From assembly GCA_001247695.2 (NCBI GenBank), contig LGRX02035367.1, positions 1-64,000 on the forward strand: a DNA stretch of 64,000 nt. The letters are read 5' to 3'. A program made the position numbers and the translations under genes. The stretch's first letter is position 1. Each line of letters starts with the position of its first letter. Below are positions 1 to 11,104 of this stretch, one piece after another. The notes beneath the pieces were generated by a model, which saw only the letters and a program-made list of their open reading frames with translations, ran no database searches and was not told the DNA's origin. The DNA comes from Cymbomonas tetramitiformis (Eukaryota > Chlorophyta > Pyramimonadophyceae > Pyramimonadales > Pyramimonadaceae).

Positions 1-243
1 ACCGCGATTTCAAAGATTTCAAAGATTTCAAAGATTTCAACCCTGGTAGAGAGAATGAAAACTCCCAAGCAGAGGGGGAGGCACCGCGATTTGAAAGATT
101 TCAAAGATTTCAAAGATTTCAACCCTGGTAGAGAGAATGAAAACTCCCAAGCAGAGGGGGAGGCACCGCGATTTGAAAGATTTCAAAGTTTTCAAAGATT
201 TCAACCCTGGTAGAGAGAATGAAAACTCCCAAGCAGAGGGGGA
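1..243. repeat. 82-bp minisatellite, three copies
   Basis: Units begin at 1, 83 and 165 with ACCGCGATTT. Each holds several AAAGATTTC sub-repeats, then CCCTGGTAGAGAGAATG and a purine-rich AGCAGAGGGGG end. The array is cut by the window start, so its true length is unknown. No coding potential was seen. Confidence 0.9.
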
Positions 244-2430
244 TAAGGGGCGTAACCGGTTGACCCGAGGTCCAACTGGTTTGAAGTGATTAGTGCAAAT
301 TAATTAACTGGTTGGGGTTAGTTAGTTAATAACTAAAAAATTGATTAGCTAGCTACAATTGGTTAATTACTTTTATTGCACTAGTTAATTGGTGGTTTAA
401 CTGGTTACAACCAATATTGAGTATGGGGATACAGCGGCATTAAATGTTGCTCATTCGAGGTCAAACTCGACCCATTCGGATATACATATTATTTGTGTCA
501 GATGTCATCATTACTCTCCGGCAACCTGAGATACTTACTTACTTGTGAGGTGCTTTTAAGTGAGAGTGAGAGGACAAGCTGAGGGGGGGCTGAGGGGTCA
601 ACCGGTATGTGGTGTAGACACCAAAGGCATGCTCAAACGTATTTCAGAAGAGAATAACACATACATATTATTACTTTTCTAATGTTTTCTAACACACGAC
701 CCGGGGTTTTCTGGGCGATCCTCTGCGTCGTTCCGTCTCTTGTAGTGACTGGTAACGAGGGTGCAGAGCACGTGCCAGGGCAGGCTGCTATGGTGTCAAG
801 CGGAGCCTTCACCCTTCTAAGTGCTGAGGAGAGGCCTATACTAGCTTGCTCAGTGATTTCTATGTTCTGCGTGGCGCGGTGTTGGCTTGGCGTGGGGAGT
901 GGACATGATTGTGTGATCAATCAAGGGTGTCTATCCCACTTCGCGCCGAATCAGGCGCGGCGTGGGTGGATACTAACCCTTGTTAGCGCTTGTGCGTGCT
1001 TCTTTTGCGGTCGCGAATCAGCGGCCAAGGGGGTTGGCGACGGCGGTGAGACACACACGTGGGTCAGGTGGGGTGGCGGTGCCATGAAACGGGAGGCGCG
1101 TTGTGTGTTGGCTATGGCGGCCGCGGTGCTGGCCTGTGCTGGGAAGTGGTTGTGTGTGATTATTCAAGCGTGACTCGGCTTATGGTGTACTCAGCTAACG
1201 GTTAAGGTAGGGTGTGTTGCGGGATGGATGCCATGGGTTGCATGTGTGACAGGCGGGGAATTTGGAAGACGGCTTGGCGGAAAGCTGCAAGATCTCCGAT
1301 GCAGAAAACGTATGAAATTAGCTTTTGCAAATATAGCATGCCGTATTGATAGACATAGTTGGACCCTCCTAGCTAGTATGCCGCCTGCAAGATCCTTGCA
1401 TAGCATATCTGGTAACAGTTATGTAACATTCCATGCCTGCTTGCCACTTGCACTAATCTTGCACACGTGGCCTCATAGTGCATGACTTCCGAATCCGCTC
1501 TTGCAAACTGCTGCTGACTTCTCGCCAAAGGGCCTTTACTTCTGGATTAACACTGAAATAAAAAGCCGCTCCGCGCAGGACATTATTGTTTTGAAAAAGT
1601 ATGAAAACAGCAGTAAAATATATCCGTCAAAATTGATATTATAACCACAAAATACGAATTATTGTGTACAAAAGCTGTGAGCAGAACTGTCTTAGCACTC
1701 TAGCACTGGCACGCGAACAGCCACCTAGTACTTGCGAAGCAAAACAATAATGAGTCCACTAGCTTGACCTCCGGTCAGAGTCTACTTATATCTCAATGCT
1801 CTGTCACATTTCCCAAAACTGTAACGGGTTCTAGCCCTTAAATCTTCATCTGGCCAATGGAAAGTCATTATTCCATGCCAGCTCTAACAATGTTACCGTT
1901 TACAGCATTCTGACTGACACGTCAGCGGCAAAGGAGTCACTGCCATCTTCATCTTATCATTCCCTGGTCATTCGATAGTGACCATATCTTCTCTGGCAAG
2001 TCTGCATCTCGCAGATGGTCATCTTCACAAAGCCTGTCATGCTGTCACCACTGTCATGCGTGTCACCAGCTGAACAAACCCGGCGCGGTACCATGAGAAG
2101 CCGGCGTTTGTTACATTGGCATACAGCCTAACACTAACATGTAAAACTTGTCCTTAATTCATTCTCTTGATCAACACTAACTGAGGTCCACTTTTCCAAG
2201 CTTCCCTTTCAACATGTTGCTCTCAAACAATCACTAGCAGGATTCCTGTATTGACATCTGCCATCGACCAATCATGTGCACATATATGCCTGATTCTGGT
2301 ACTCCTCCACCAATCATCAGGCAGATCACGATATTGCCATTGCAGATCTTTTTCAGGAATCCACCAGATCCTCAATATAATTATTGTCATTGTAGATCTT
2401 CTCCTGAAATCTGCCTTGTCATCAATTATT
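244..2430. other. Region without a recognisable gene
   Basis: Noncoding as far as can be seen. 290-420 is AT-rich with short inverted TTAACTGGTT/AATTAATT words. Open frames at 682-1173 and 1228-1485 show no known domain or homologous copy in the window, so they are not called as genes. Confidence 0.5.
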
Positions 2431-2448
2431 TCTTCATACAGCTGTGAC

Positions 2449-3135
2449 CGGCATGCAACAAGGCCCTTGCAGCATGCAACCACCCGTCACCAGCATGCAA
2501 CCTGGCATATGTAGCATGCAACCTGGTCTCTGTCGCATGCAACCTGGCCTCTGTAGCATGCAACCAGACATCTGTAGCATGCAACCCGGCCTCGTCGCAT
2601 GCAACCTGGCTGTAGCATGCAACCAGACATCTGTAGCATGCAACCTGGCCTCTGTCGCATGCAACCTGGCCTCTGTGGCATGCAACCCGACATCTGTCGC
2701 ATGCAACCTGGCCTCTGTGGCATGCAACCTGGCCTCTGTAGCATGCAACCTGTGGCATGCAACCGGCATCTGTCGCATGCAACCTGGCCTCTGTCGCATG
2801 CAACCTGGCCTCTGTGGCATGCAACCCGACATCTGTCGCATGCAACCTGGCCTCTGTGGCATGCAACCTGGCCTCTGTAGCATGCAACCTGACATCTGTA
2901 GCATGCAACCTGGCCTCCGTGGCATGCAACCGGGCCTCTGTAGCATGCAACCTGACATCTGTAGCATGCAACCTGGCCTCCGTGGCATGCAACCGGCCAT
3001 CTGTAGCATGCAACCAGGCATCTGTGGCATGCAACCAGGCATACGCAGCATGCAACCAGGCATCTGTATCATGCAACCACTCGTCGGCAGCATGCAACCA
3101 GATCTCTGTAGCATGCAACCCCTCTGCTCGTACCT
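2449..3135. repeat. 21-bp tandem array (GCATGCAACC core)
   Basis: About 32 units of roughly 21 bp, core GCATGCAACCTGGCCTCTGT, with variants such as CCCGACATCTGT. The unit is a multiple of three and lacks stop codons, so several frames on both strands stay open through it and encode 7-residue repeats. On the plus strand the repeat frame runs into the methyltransferase-like sequence at 3161. The long open frames here are best read as a by-product of unit length rather than as several overlapping genes. Confidence 0.9.
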
Positions 3136-3160
3136 CCCGGTACACATACCCACCGCAAGA

Positions 3161-3880
3161 ATGAAAAAAGCTATTAGGCCATTCTGCCATCACGGGAAAA
3201 TAGGTCTCGATGGTCTTGCTTGGGATGCCTATGTTCTTGACCCGATAACAGGCATTGGTAGAATTGTTTATGGAAACCCCCCCTTTGACGGAAAAGATAA
3301 GGGAAAATCTTCGGCTGTAATGACCACATTGGAAATGGGCCATAAAGCGGCCAACACTGCCCCTGGATTTTCAGGTACATGGATTCTTCCGCTGTCCCCC
3401 AAAAACCAAAAAAGATGGTTTGATAAAGGTTTTAAACTTGTCTTCAGATTCCCGCATAACACCATCCCATTCATCCCACATGGCTATTGGACGGGTGATG
3501 ATCCCTACGTTCTCCCAGGCGGTGGATGTTACAAGGATGACTTCTCGGATGTTGTAATTATAGCCATAGACAGTGCACCCAGTGATACCCATCCAGCCTT
3601 TGACTGGAGGCCCACACAGAAAAAGATAGCTAGATGGTTTCTAAATGTTCTTCCAAAGTCCAAAATCTCGAAGAAGAGACGGGAATACACAGGAGTTAGC
3701 TGTGATATTTGGAATGAAGTCATGAATGAAAGAGACAAGGTACTTCCCTCCTCACTCTGCCCATGGCCCACTCAAGAACCCCCTTATCATCAAAGTGAAA
3801 CTGAATCCTATTATGGTGGTCACTACGACACCAAGATCACCAATGAAAATTCCAAGCCCTTTAGTAGCACCTTGAAATGA
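3161..3880 (+). CDS. PCIF1-like adenine methyltransferase fragment (transposon-borne)
   Basis: About 239 residues from an ATG at 3161, in frame with the upstream 21-bp array. Near residues 27-50 there is a GLAWDAY segment followed by YGNPPFDG. NPPF is the catalytic motif IV of N6-adenine methyltransferases and of the mRNA cap methyltransferase PCIF1. It is followed by a hydrophobic strand with WILPL and a later SDVVIIAI strand, the order expected in the PCIF1 fold. The N-terminal part is missing, apparently replaced by the array. A homologous domain with NPEY in place of NPPF lies on the minus strand at 23470-24716 inside a retroelement, so this copy is probably also transposon-derived. The methyltransferase assignment rests on motif reading only; substrate and activity are unknown. 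Confidence 0.55.
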   Translation: MKKAIRPFCHHGKIGLDGLAWDAYVLDPITGIGRIVYGNPPFDGKDKGKSSAVMTTLEMGHKAANTAPGFSGTWILPLSPKNQKRWFDKGFKLVFRFPHNTIPFIPHGYWTGDDPYVLPGGGCYKDDFSDVVIIAIDSAPSDTHPAFDWRPTQKKIARWFLNVLPKSKISKKRREYTGVSCDIWNEVMNERDKVLPSSLCPWPTQEPPYHQSETESYYGGHYDTKITNENSKPFSSTLK

Positions 3881-3898
3881 CCCAAAGCTCTCACGCTC

Positions 3899-4156
3899 AT
3901 GGGATACCTCCCTCCTCTCTTTGGTACTGTTCTCAACACGATAGGTGTTCCCCGGGGTAAGATTAAACCACTCCTCAAGAAACTCTCAAGAATGTGCAGG
4001 CAACACACCAAAAACAGGCGAGATGTGTTTCTGACAAACACTTCCATCACATCAAACACCGACCCACATACAATTGACATCCCAAGCAATGAGACCTTAA
4101 CAGAAACAGAAGCAGTCCAACAGTCAAACGACTTCCTTCAAACCCTCTTGCAATGA
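3899..4156 (+). CDS. Small hypothetical protein downstream of methyltransferase fragment
   Basis: 85 residues starting 18 bp after the methyltransferase stop. The N-terminal half is basic (KIKPLLKKLSRMCRQ); the rest is Thr/Ser/Asn-rich. No family is recognised. It may be the out-of-frame remainder of the same element's polyprotein rather than a separate gene. Confidence 0.25.
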   Translation: MGYLPPLFGTVLNTIGVPRGKIKPLLKKLSRMCRQHTKNRRDVFLTNTSITSNTDPHTIDIPSNETLTETEAVQQSNDFLQTLLQ

Positions 4157-4561
4157 CTCTCAAGGACCTACTATTTAGGATGGGCTGAGGGCTGGGAGTG
4201 AAAACTCCCGGCCCCCAAACGAGACTCCAGGGAGCCCCCTCCCCCACCCTCCTTTCCCGGACCACCTTTCCCACGTCTTCAAATACCCCCTCAGTCTTCG
4301 ACTTCTTTCCCCGCCGCCTAGATTCAGCCACCCCACCACCTCCCGACCATGGCTGATTCTCCGTCTTCTAGAGTTTTTTCGCCTAGTCCTGTGTTTTTCT
4401 CTAGATGTGACCTCGCCGATTGAGCGGGTTGAGCCCTTTGGGCGCGCTGTAGCAGTGGGAGTAGCCCCTTGTGTTTTCACTTGCCTGCTTGGCAGGGTTA
4501 CCGCACTCCCAGGACTTTGTCCCTTCTGCTAGCGTAAATGTTTTATTATTATCATTATTTT
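4157..4561. other. Noncoding junction; repeated 3' end
   Basis: Contains a short hairpin (GGGAGTGAAAACTCCC near 4195) and a T-rich segment at 4503-4550 with AGGACTTTGTCCC and GCTAGCGTAAATGTTTTAT. Nearly the same segment recurs at 52786-52832, suggesting a conserved transposon end. The truncated Gag reading frame starts directly after it. Confidence 0.5.
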
Positions 4562-6120
4562 ATTATTGACCCTGCATTCTACGCGCCGGTGGTGTCGAGG
4601 CTGTTTACGCACCAGCAGCGGGCGGCCGTGGACCTCCTCACCATTCAGCAGTGGGTCCTCGAGTGCTACGCTCGGCACGTCACGGCCGGTACGCACACTG
4701 CCGCCTACACCCTGTCTGCGGCAGCCGTGACCGCTGAGGGTGACTCCTCACAGCTGTCCGACCTCACGGCCATCATCCTCGACGTGAAGCGACAGCTGAA
4801 GAACCTCACGGACAAGGTCAACGGGCGGGGCTATACCCCGAGAGCAGACAAGCACGCGATCGGAAAGGGGGGCGGCGGCTCCGATGTTCGTTTTGCAGCA
4901 GGTGACCTCCCGGCGGGAGGGAACTGGCCGCAGGGAAAGAAGCGCGTTGCCTTTCACAAAGGCAGCGGCGACTTCATCCCGTATTGCCACAATTCAACGT
5001 GCAAGAGAGACGAAGCCCGCCACTGGCACCGCGACTGCCCGAATGGCGGCAAGCATGGGACTGGGGGAAGCTTCCACAGCTTCTCACTCGGTGACATCGA
5101 GAACGACTTGCTGGCGGAGCAGTTTCAGACGGCCATGGACGAGCACGACAGCGCGCGGTTCGATGCGCTCTGCCTTCTGGCGGGGGGCAAGCCGGAGATG
5201 CTCGACGGTGTTTCGGCATGTTCCTTCGGGATCGAGCCAGAGCGAGAGGACGGTGCGTTGCAGGACTTTCTGCCGTACTGCCAGCCTGCCACCCACATGG
5301 GGGGCTTCACGGTTGGTGGTGTCGGGAGCGCGATATCGGCTGCAGCTTGCACGCATGTCCGAGAGGGCACACCGCCGGCTCCGCCGCCGGCGGCAATCAC
5401 GCATGTTTTATACCCGGACGAGTCGGAGGCGTCCGACGCCGGTGACATGATGCCGGTGGACCCCATGCACGCGCACGAGCCAGACCTGTGCTTTGCGGAC
5501 AGGATCGCACAGATGGGGGGCTCTCGATCACGGCTGCGGGCAAGGAGCACGCGATGCGGTACTTGTACGCTGAGCCGGAGCCCAACCCTTACGACAGCGA
5601 CGGGGACGAGTCTGCCGCGGGTTATGACCCTGGGGACGGTGAGCATTCGGTGCCCCGGCCTCCAGCATCTCGTCAGGGATGCGGCACACCGCCTTTGGGG
5701 TTTGGCCGCTCTTCGGCAATTGCAATGATGGTTTGTGCATTCTTCTGTGTTTGCGCCACCGCGGCGCCGCTCTCCGCTGCGGCTCTTGACGAGGCATGCG
5801 CACCGGGATGCACCGGCCTGGAGGTCGGTGGTGCTACGTGGGCTGCCTCTGCAGTCCCAACTGCGGAGACTTCACCACCTGCGCTATTTCATTGCGATCT
5901 TGGCGGCACGACGGGTGGTGTGCAGCCGGATGCCATTCCGCCGCGGAAACAGGCGCGGTATCGGTGCAGGCAGGGATTCCGCGACCACGGCCTCATCCCG
6001 CTACCGCCGGGGCTCGTGAATCCTCGCAATGCTACACGTGTTCGAACAGCAGCTCAGCGACTTGCTGGTAAGTTGCTAGAGTCGAGGGGTACCACGCGTG
6101 GGACCCATCCCGACCCACAC
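4562..6120 (+). pseudogene. Gag-like polyprotein fragment (LTR retrotransposon)
   Basis: The frame opens with DPAFYAPVVSRLF and DLLTIQQWVLECY, which align with the middle of the Gag at 26740-27876 (FYQPVVSRL, DLLTIQQWVRECY), so about 270 N-terminal residues are missing. RGYTPRADK and LPAGGNW blocks follow, then a Cys/His cluster (C-x4-C-x6-H-x2-H-x3-C, about 4983-5036) of zinc-knuckle type. Near 5510 the conserved reading moves to another frame, which holds an acidic stretch and a hydrophobic segment (about 5715-5790) like the end of the Gag at 29506-31823. Truncation plus frameshift make this a dead copy. No pol domain follows. Confidence 0.65.
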
Positions 6121-6193
6121 TAGCCCCAACGGGTACGGAGCTGGGCCCCAAGTAGGGGCACAATCTTGACCTGTCGCTTTGTGCCCGCTGCAG

Positions 6194-8305
6194 GTAAACC
6201 ATCTCCGTGGGCACCGTCGAAGCCGTCGAGAATTGCCATGACCGAGTGGTTACGTGACGTTCTGGGCGCACCAAAATCATGGGGCCCACTGCCCCAGAAG
6301 CTTATGCAACTGAAGGCTAACGAGAATTTCATTCCTCGAAGATTAAAGGTGGCATTGGGTATCACGGCGATGACTTCAGGAATTGTGCCTGTTCTGTCGA
6401 GCTGGCCTGGTCGGGATGGGCTCGTGGAAAGGCCTTTGCACGCGGATTCTGTTGGGGAGATATGCTCCATCGTTCGTGAGGTTGTCAGCCCTACAATTCT
6501 TTTGAAGGTAAAGCATCATTGCCTAGTTTAGCAGCAATCTTGGTCCGGAACCCCGCCCCGATGGGGGCGGACCGTCTCCCTGATTTAGCACCCACGTGGG
6601 CATTGTAGGTCCGCATGCACCTATATTGTACCCATACTATTTCCTTTTGAGATCTGCTATTTGCCTTTTCCAGGAAATGCCAGGTCTCATTGAGAGAGTG
6701 AAAGTGGTCCTAAAGCTTGGTGAAGATCACATGTCACCAGCCGATTTGGTGATGATGCAACATCTCCTTACTCATGTCGTGCCGCAGCTCATGATGTACG
6801 GTCCAGCACGTGAGCTATGGATGTTTTGCTTCGAGGACTACTTTGGCCGAATGAAACGGGCGGTCAAAACGCGATCGAGTCCGGTGGCCAGCATCATGAA
6901 GAATATAGAGCTGGAGCGCCTCGTAAACCTTTGTCGCGGGTTGAGCGATTTGGCGCGAGGATCGAAGCCACCTGTATATCCACTCCCCGAACCTTTGCGG
7001 GTTTCAATGATGCTCAAATCCGGGATGGAGCGTCAAGGCAAGAACACGCTGCTATCAGAAGGTATGTGATACCGTGCCGCCCCTGTTGAGTCAACATATC
7101 GGACCCATCGGTCCCACACCCCGCCCCGACCCCGCCCCATGTATTGCATTTCGATATCGTGTTCTTCAAATAAAGTTCGATATTTTGGGCTTCAGATACC
7201 ATTAAGGACATCAAATCCTGGCTGTACCTTCATTTCGATTGGTTTGCCGAACTTCGAGATCAGTTTGAATTGGCTGCAGCACGCATCAGGGCGGAAAATC
7301 GGCGATCTCGACGGTTTGTACCCACACTTGCATCACTTTTATAGTCAGTCGCACTCGCTAGTCGTCCTTTGGAACCATCGGAAACGATGTCCCCATGGGG
7401 GCGGGACCTAGGACCGGCATGGGACCCGCATCGGACTAATGTCTTCACCTGATTCTCAAAACAGGATGCATCAACAACGTGTCCGTCGGCATCAACGTGC
7501 TGGAAACCGCGTTGCCCCGTTGCGTCTTGTAGACCCTACCTTCGACAACGCCAGCACGTGGAGGAAGGAGCCGAACCCCAATGGCGAAGGAATGGTCGTC
7601 AAGCAGTTTACCACGGAAGAGATCAACTTCATTACCTCGCCACCGCCACGACTTTTACGATACAGTTATGTAAAGGTTGGACGTAGCATGTTCAGAGCTC
7701 GTGATAAAGACCTTCATAAGGAGAGTATGCAGCGATACATGCTTGTGAAGTTCAGAGATATATTCGTTGGACACAAAATGGTTGACGGCATTCGCACTCC
7801 CCAATACGAAAATCAGGACTGGTGCGTGCCCCCATCCCGCCCACATCCCGGTCTAATGGGGACGACATGTTGCCCTCGTTGTATTCGTTCAGTTGAGTTA
7901 GGCGATCTCAAAATTTACCCAGAATTATACTGATCAATCAGGTACGCGGAGTTGCTGGATGTCTTCAAGATGTCGATCCACGGCCACGACCCATTCATTT
8001 TGGTGAAAGTCAGGTGGTTTCCTCAAGAGGCCGCTGTCGCTGATCCCATCAGCCAGACCGTATTTCTACGCACCGACTTGCCATGGGCCACGAAGGATTC
8101 TATTGTCCGAGCTGAAGAAATTGAGTCCCAGGTTTGCATCGTGCCAATACCGTGGCTGCCTAAGCGCTTAGCAATCACACCCTTGAACCGCCGCCGACTG
8201 CCTATGGGAATCAGAGAGACGCCCGGTATATTGGCGGTGGTTCTGGACCGGACCGTTGACTTTGTTGGTGAAGTTGCTGACGATGAAGATGATCACGCCG
8301 CTTGA
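6194..8305 (+). CDS. CACTA (Tnp2-type) transposase, C-terminal half, five exons
   Basis: Exons 6194-6507, 6674-7061, 7196-7313, 7465-7821 and 7942-8305 join in phase with GT-AG introns (donors GTAAAG, GTATGT, GTTTGT, GTGCGT). The second exon carries a DUF4218 signature: MPGLIERV, LTHVVPQLM, GPARELWMF, FGRMKRAV. The last exon reads like DUF4216, with YAELLDVF and VKVRWFP, and ends acidic at a TGA. Both domains follow the Tnp2 transposase domain in En/Spm (CACTA) elements. The Tnp2 domain itself is absent upstream, where a broken Gag lies. The frame stays open across about 510 codons, so this part decayed little or is recent. Introns contain GGACC/GGGCGGG palindromic words that match the array following the gene. 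Confidence 0.75.
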
Positions 8306-8477
8306 AGCATGGACCTCGAGCGTACCCACCCTGGACCCGTACCGGACCCATTGCGGACCCGTACTGGACCTATCGGGGACCTTTTGTATACCCCTATTTT
8401 CGATGTATGATAATATTAGTATGCTACCAACCCAACCGTTTCTTACTGACAAATGTGTAACATATGTACAGTGTAAA
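8306..8477. other. 3' flank of the CACTA gene with GGACCC words
   Basis: Starts with repeated GGACCCGTACCGGACCC-type words at 8320-8385, the same motif class as the introns and the following array. The remainder is AT-rich and featureless. Confidence 0.5.
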
Positions 8478-10165
8478 TATTTTTACGGGTCCGTGCGGGG
8501 TCCATGCGAGGTCCACGCATCACCTTCCCCGTGCGGTCATTTTGTCACATGCACTTCCTTAATGACCGCATGGACCCGTCGAATAATCGTATGGACCCCC
8601 AAAATAACCACACGGACCCGCCGAATAACCGTATGGACCCACACAATAGTCGCATGGACCCGCTTATTACCACCCACATGGACCGGCGGAATAATCGTAT
8701 GGACCCGCAAGATAAGCATACGGACCCGCTTAATAATTACATGGACTCCACTTAATAAGTGCATGGCCCCGGCGAATAATCGCATGGACTCGATTTCCGC
8801 TGAGGCCGCTGTCGCTGACCCAGCAGTCAGACCGTATTTCTGATCGCGCGCCACCCCACGTGTCCATGCGGGGTCCACGTATCGCCTCCCCCGTGTAGTA
8901 CATCTCGGGTGCGCCACCCACTGGTCCATGCGGGGTCCATGCGGGGTCCACGCATCGCCTTCACCACGCAACCCATGCCGGGTGCGCCACCCCACGGGTC
9001 CATGCGAGGTCCACGCATCACCTTCCCCGCGCACCCCATCTCGGGTGCTCCACCCCACGGGTCCATGCGAGGTCCACGCATCGTCTCCCCCGTGCAGTCC
9101 ATCTCGGGTGCTCCACCCCACGGGTCCATGCGGGGTCCATGCGAGGTCCACGCATCGCATTCACCACGCAACACATGCCGGGTGCGCCACCCCACGGGTC
9201 CATGCGAGGTCCACACATCGCCTTCCCCGCGCACCCCATCTCGGGTGCGCCACCCCACGGGTCCATGCGAGGTCCACGCATCGCCTTCCCCGTGCAGTCC
9301 ATCTTGGGTGCGCCCCCACTGGTCCATGCGGGGTCCATGCGGGGTCCACGCATCGCCTTCACCACGCAACCCATGCTGGGTGCGCCACACCACGGGTCCA
9401 TGCGAGGTCCACGCATGCATCGCCTTCCCCGCGCAGTTTATCTCGGGTGTGCCACCCTACGGGTCCACGCGGGGCCCATGCTGGGTCCATGCGAGGTCCA
9501 CGCATCGCCTTCACCACGCACCCCATCTTGGGTGCGCCACTCCCGGGTCCATGCGAGGTCCATGCGAGGTCCACGCATCGCCTCCCCCGTGCAGTCCATC
9601 TCGAGTGCTCCACCCATGGGTCCATGCGGGGTCCACGCGGGGTCCACGCGAGGTCCATATATGGTCCGTACGGTTGGGCGCCTATCGGAGGTTTGGTCCG
9701 TGCTGAACTTAACGGGTCCAACCTGGGTCCGAGCGATCATGTTTGGTCCAGGGTCGGTCCGGGGTCGGTCCAGGGTCGGCCCGGGGTCGGTCCAGGGTCG
9801 GTCCATGCACCACATGCTGCCTTAAAGCATGGCCATACGGGTCCATGCGAGGTCCCCCACGCCAGCGGCGAGGAATCCGTGGTGAGATTTCGATGGACAC
9901 ATGGACCCCACATGGACCGACGAAACACCGCATGGACCCATGGTGAAATGTCGCATGGACCGAGAAATCAGTGGTACTACGTGTGGGACCCACCCCGGAC
10001 CGATAGGGATTTTTGGACCAATCTAGTGGTAAAAACCCGAAGGCTTCATCGACGGGTCCATGTGATCCATTTTTCACGGGTCCATGTGGGGTCCATGTGG
10101 TCCATACGGGTCCACATGGGGTCCATGCGGGGTCCCTATTGGTCCCGGGACCGCATGGACCCGTC
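8478..10165. repeat. GGTCC-motif tandem array, 63/75-bp units with an inverted part
   Basis: 8500-8760 carries the motif as GCATGGACCC in one orientation. From 8860 to 9660 it appears as GGGTCCATGCGAGGTCCACG within roughly 63- or 75-bp units ending CATCTCGGGTGCGCCACC. 9735-9815 is a GGTCGGTCCAGG sub-array. 9835-10165 is degenerate. Unit lengths are multiples of three, so long open frames exist in all frames; none is considered a gene. By position it resembles the subterminal repeats of a CACTA element. Its right edge cuts the viral gene at 10165. Confidence 0.85.
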
Positions 10166-10492
10166 CTTATTTGGTAGGGTGGTAATTTGCTGTCCTCCTG
10201 CGAAGATTTCCATTCTTTGAATTAATTTCTCGATACCATTGGGGAGCGTCGTGATTAATTCATCTGCAACAGCGGGTGTAGCGGCGTTTGTAAAAGCTAT
10301 GGGTGTGGTACATGAACCCATACAATGCATGGAAAGACTTTTCATATTAACGATAGAATTCACAGGTAGATTCAAAGTTATGGTAGAATATCTAGACGCT
10401 TCGGTAAGATTTGTCGTTTCTAATCTGTAGTAATTAGTTGAATATGAATTAATTTTTGACAAGCCGTAAGCAAGGCTCATTGGCAGACTCAT
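10165..10492 (-). pseudogene. Truncated capsid-like protein N-terminus (endogenous virus)
   Basis: About 109 residues, starting at 10492 on the minus strand with SLPMSLAYGLSKINSY and continuing with TTNLTEASRYSTITLNLP. The rest is lost because the reading runs into the GGTCC array. The Ser/Thr/Asn-rich, strand-like composition and the place at the end of a block with polymerase and packaging ATPase suggest the start of the major capsid protein. This is inferred from context; no diagnostic motif was seen. Alternatives are any virion protein. It is AT-rich like the rest of the viral block and unlike the GC-rich array. Confidence 0.4.
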
Positions 10493-10512
10493 TTTTGTAT
10501 ATATTATAAAGA

Positions 10513-11103
10513 TTATAAAATATCGGAAAGACTTATAGGTGCCAGTTCTTCAACTTTGATGCTCAATGAATAGTTAATACTGCCATCGCTTGCTTGGGTC
10601 GGAGATGCCAGTGTGATCAGTCTCGCTTTGGAATCTGTAAGTGTGATTCTAAATGAAGTAAATTGGGACCCAGAAACTTCAATAACAAAATTGTCATTTG
10701 GGTCAATATATCTTATGAAGTCTGTCGTTGTGTCACTAGGCAATAATATTTTCGCCCATATATCAGAGCTAATCATTTCATTACTATTGGTAAAGGTAGA
10801 AAGATTGGTTGATTCTATATTGTGTGTTGGTAACGATGTTATCCTAAGATATAAAGCATCATTGGTTTGAATGTTACATCGATATATTGAATTTCTTTGT
10901 TCATTAGCTATTAAAAATTTTGTTTCAAACATATCCAAAAGTTGAGATATCTCTGCCAAACCAGCTGTACTCCTATTGACACGACCACCGAGTATCTGAT
11001 CAGAGTCGTTGTATTTACCAGCAGTGGAAACTGATTCTAAGGCCTTTTGTCAGTTACTTCCAGGTAAAGCTTGAAAATCACCGCTAACGCTGAATGCTAC
11101 AAA
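10513..11103 (-). pseudogene. Minor-capsid-like viral protein with an in-frame TGA
   Basis: The open frame 10513-10959 has segments such as DAYLRIT-like strands, DIWAKILLPSDTTTDFIRY and SFRITLTDSKARLI, giving a beta-rich, hydrophilic protein. The same frame continues upstream on the minus strand to about 11103 and is interrupted only by a TGA at 11050-11052. That points to one nonsense mutation in a protein of about 190 residues. The gene sits between the truncated capsid-like gene and the polymerase, 20 bp from the former. A penton/minor capsid role is inference from that position and composition; no family motif was identified. Confidence 0.4.
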
Positions 11104-11104
11104 C

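Noticed and set aside
682..1173. 163-codon open frame
   Set aside because: No recognisable domain, no homologous copy in the window and an overlapping opposite frame of similar quality.
2426..3343. Minus-strand frame of 305 codons with LHATEAR-type repeats
   Set aside because: Produced by the 21-bp stop-free repeat; several frames are open there, so openness carries no coding evidence.
8537..10220. Several long open frames on both strands (up to 430 codons)
   Set aside because: They lie in an array whose units are multiples of three bases; the translations are simple repeats without a domain.
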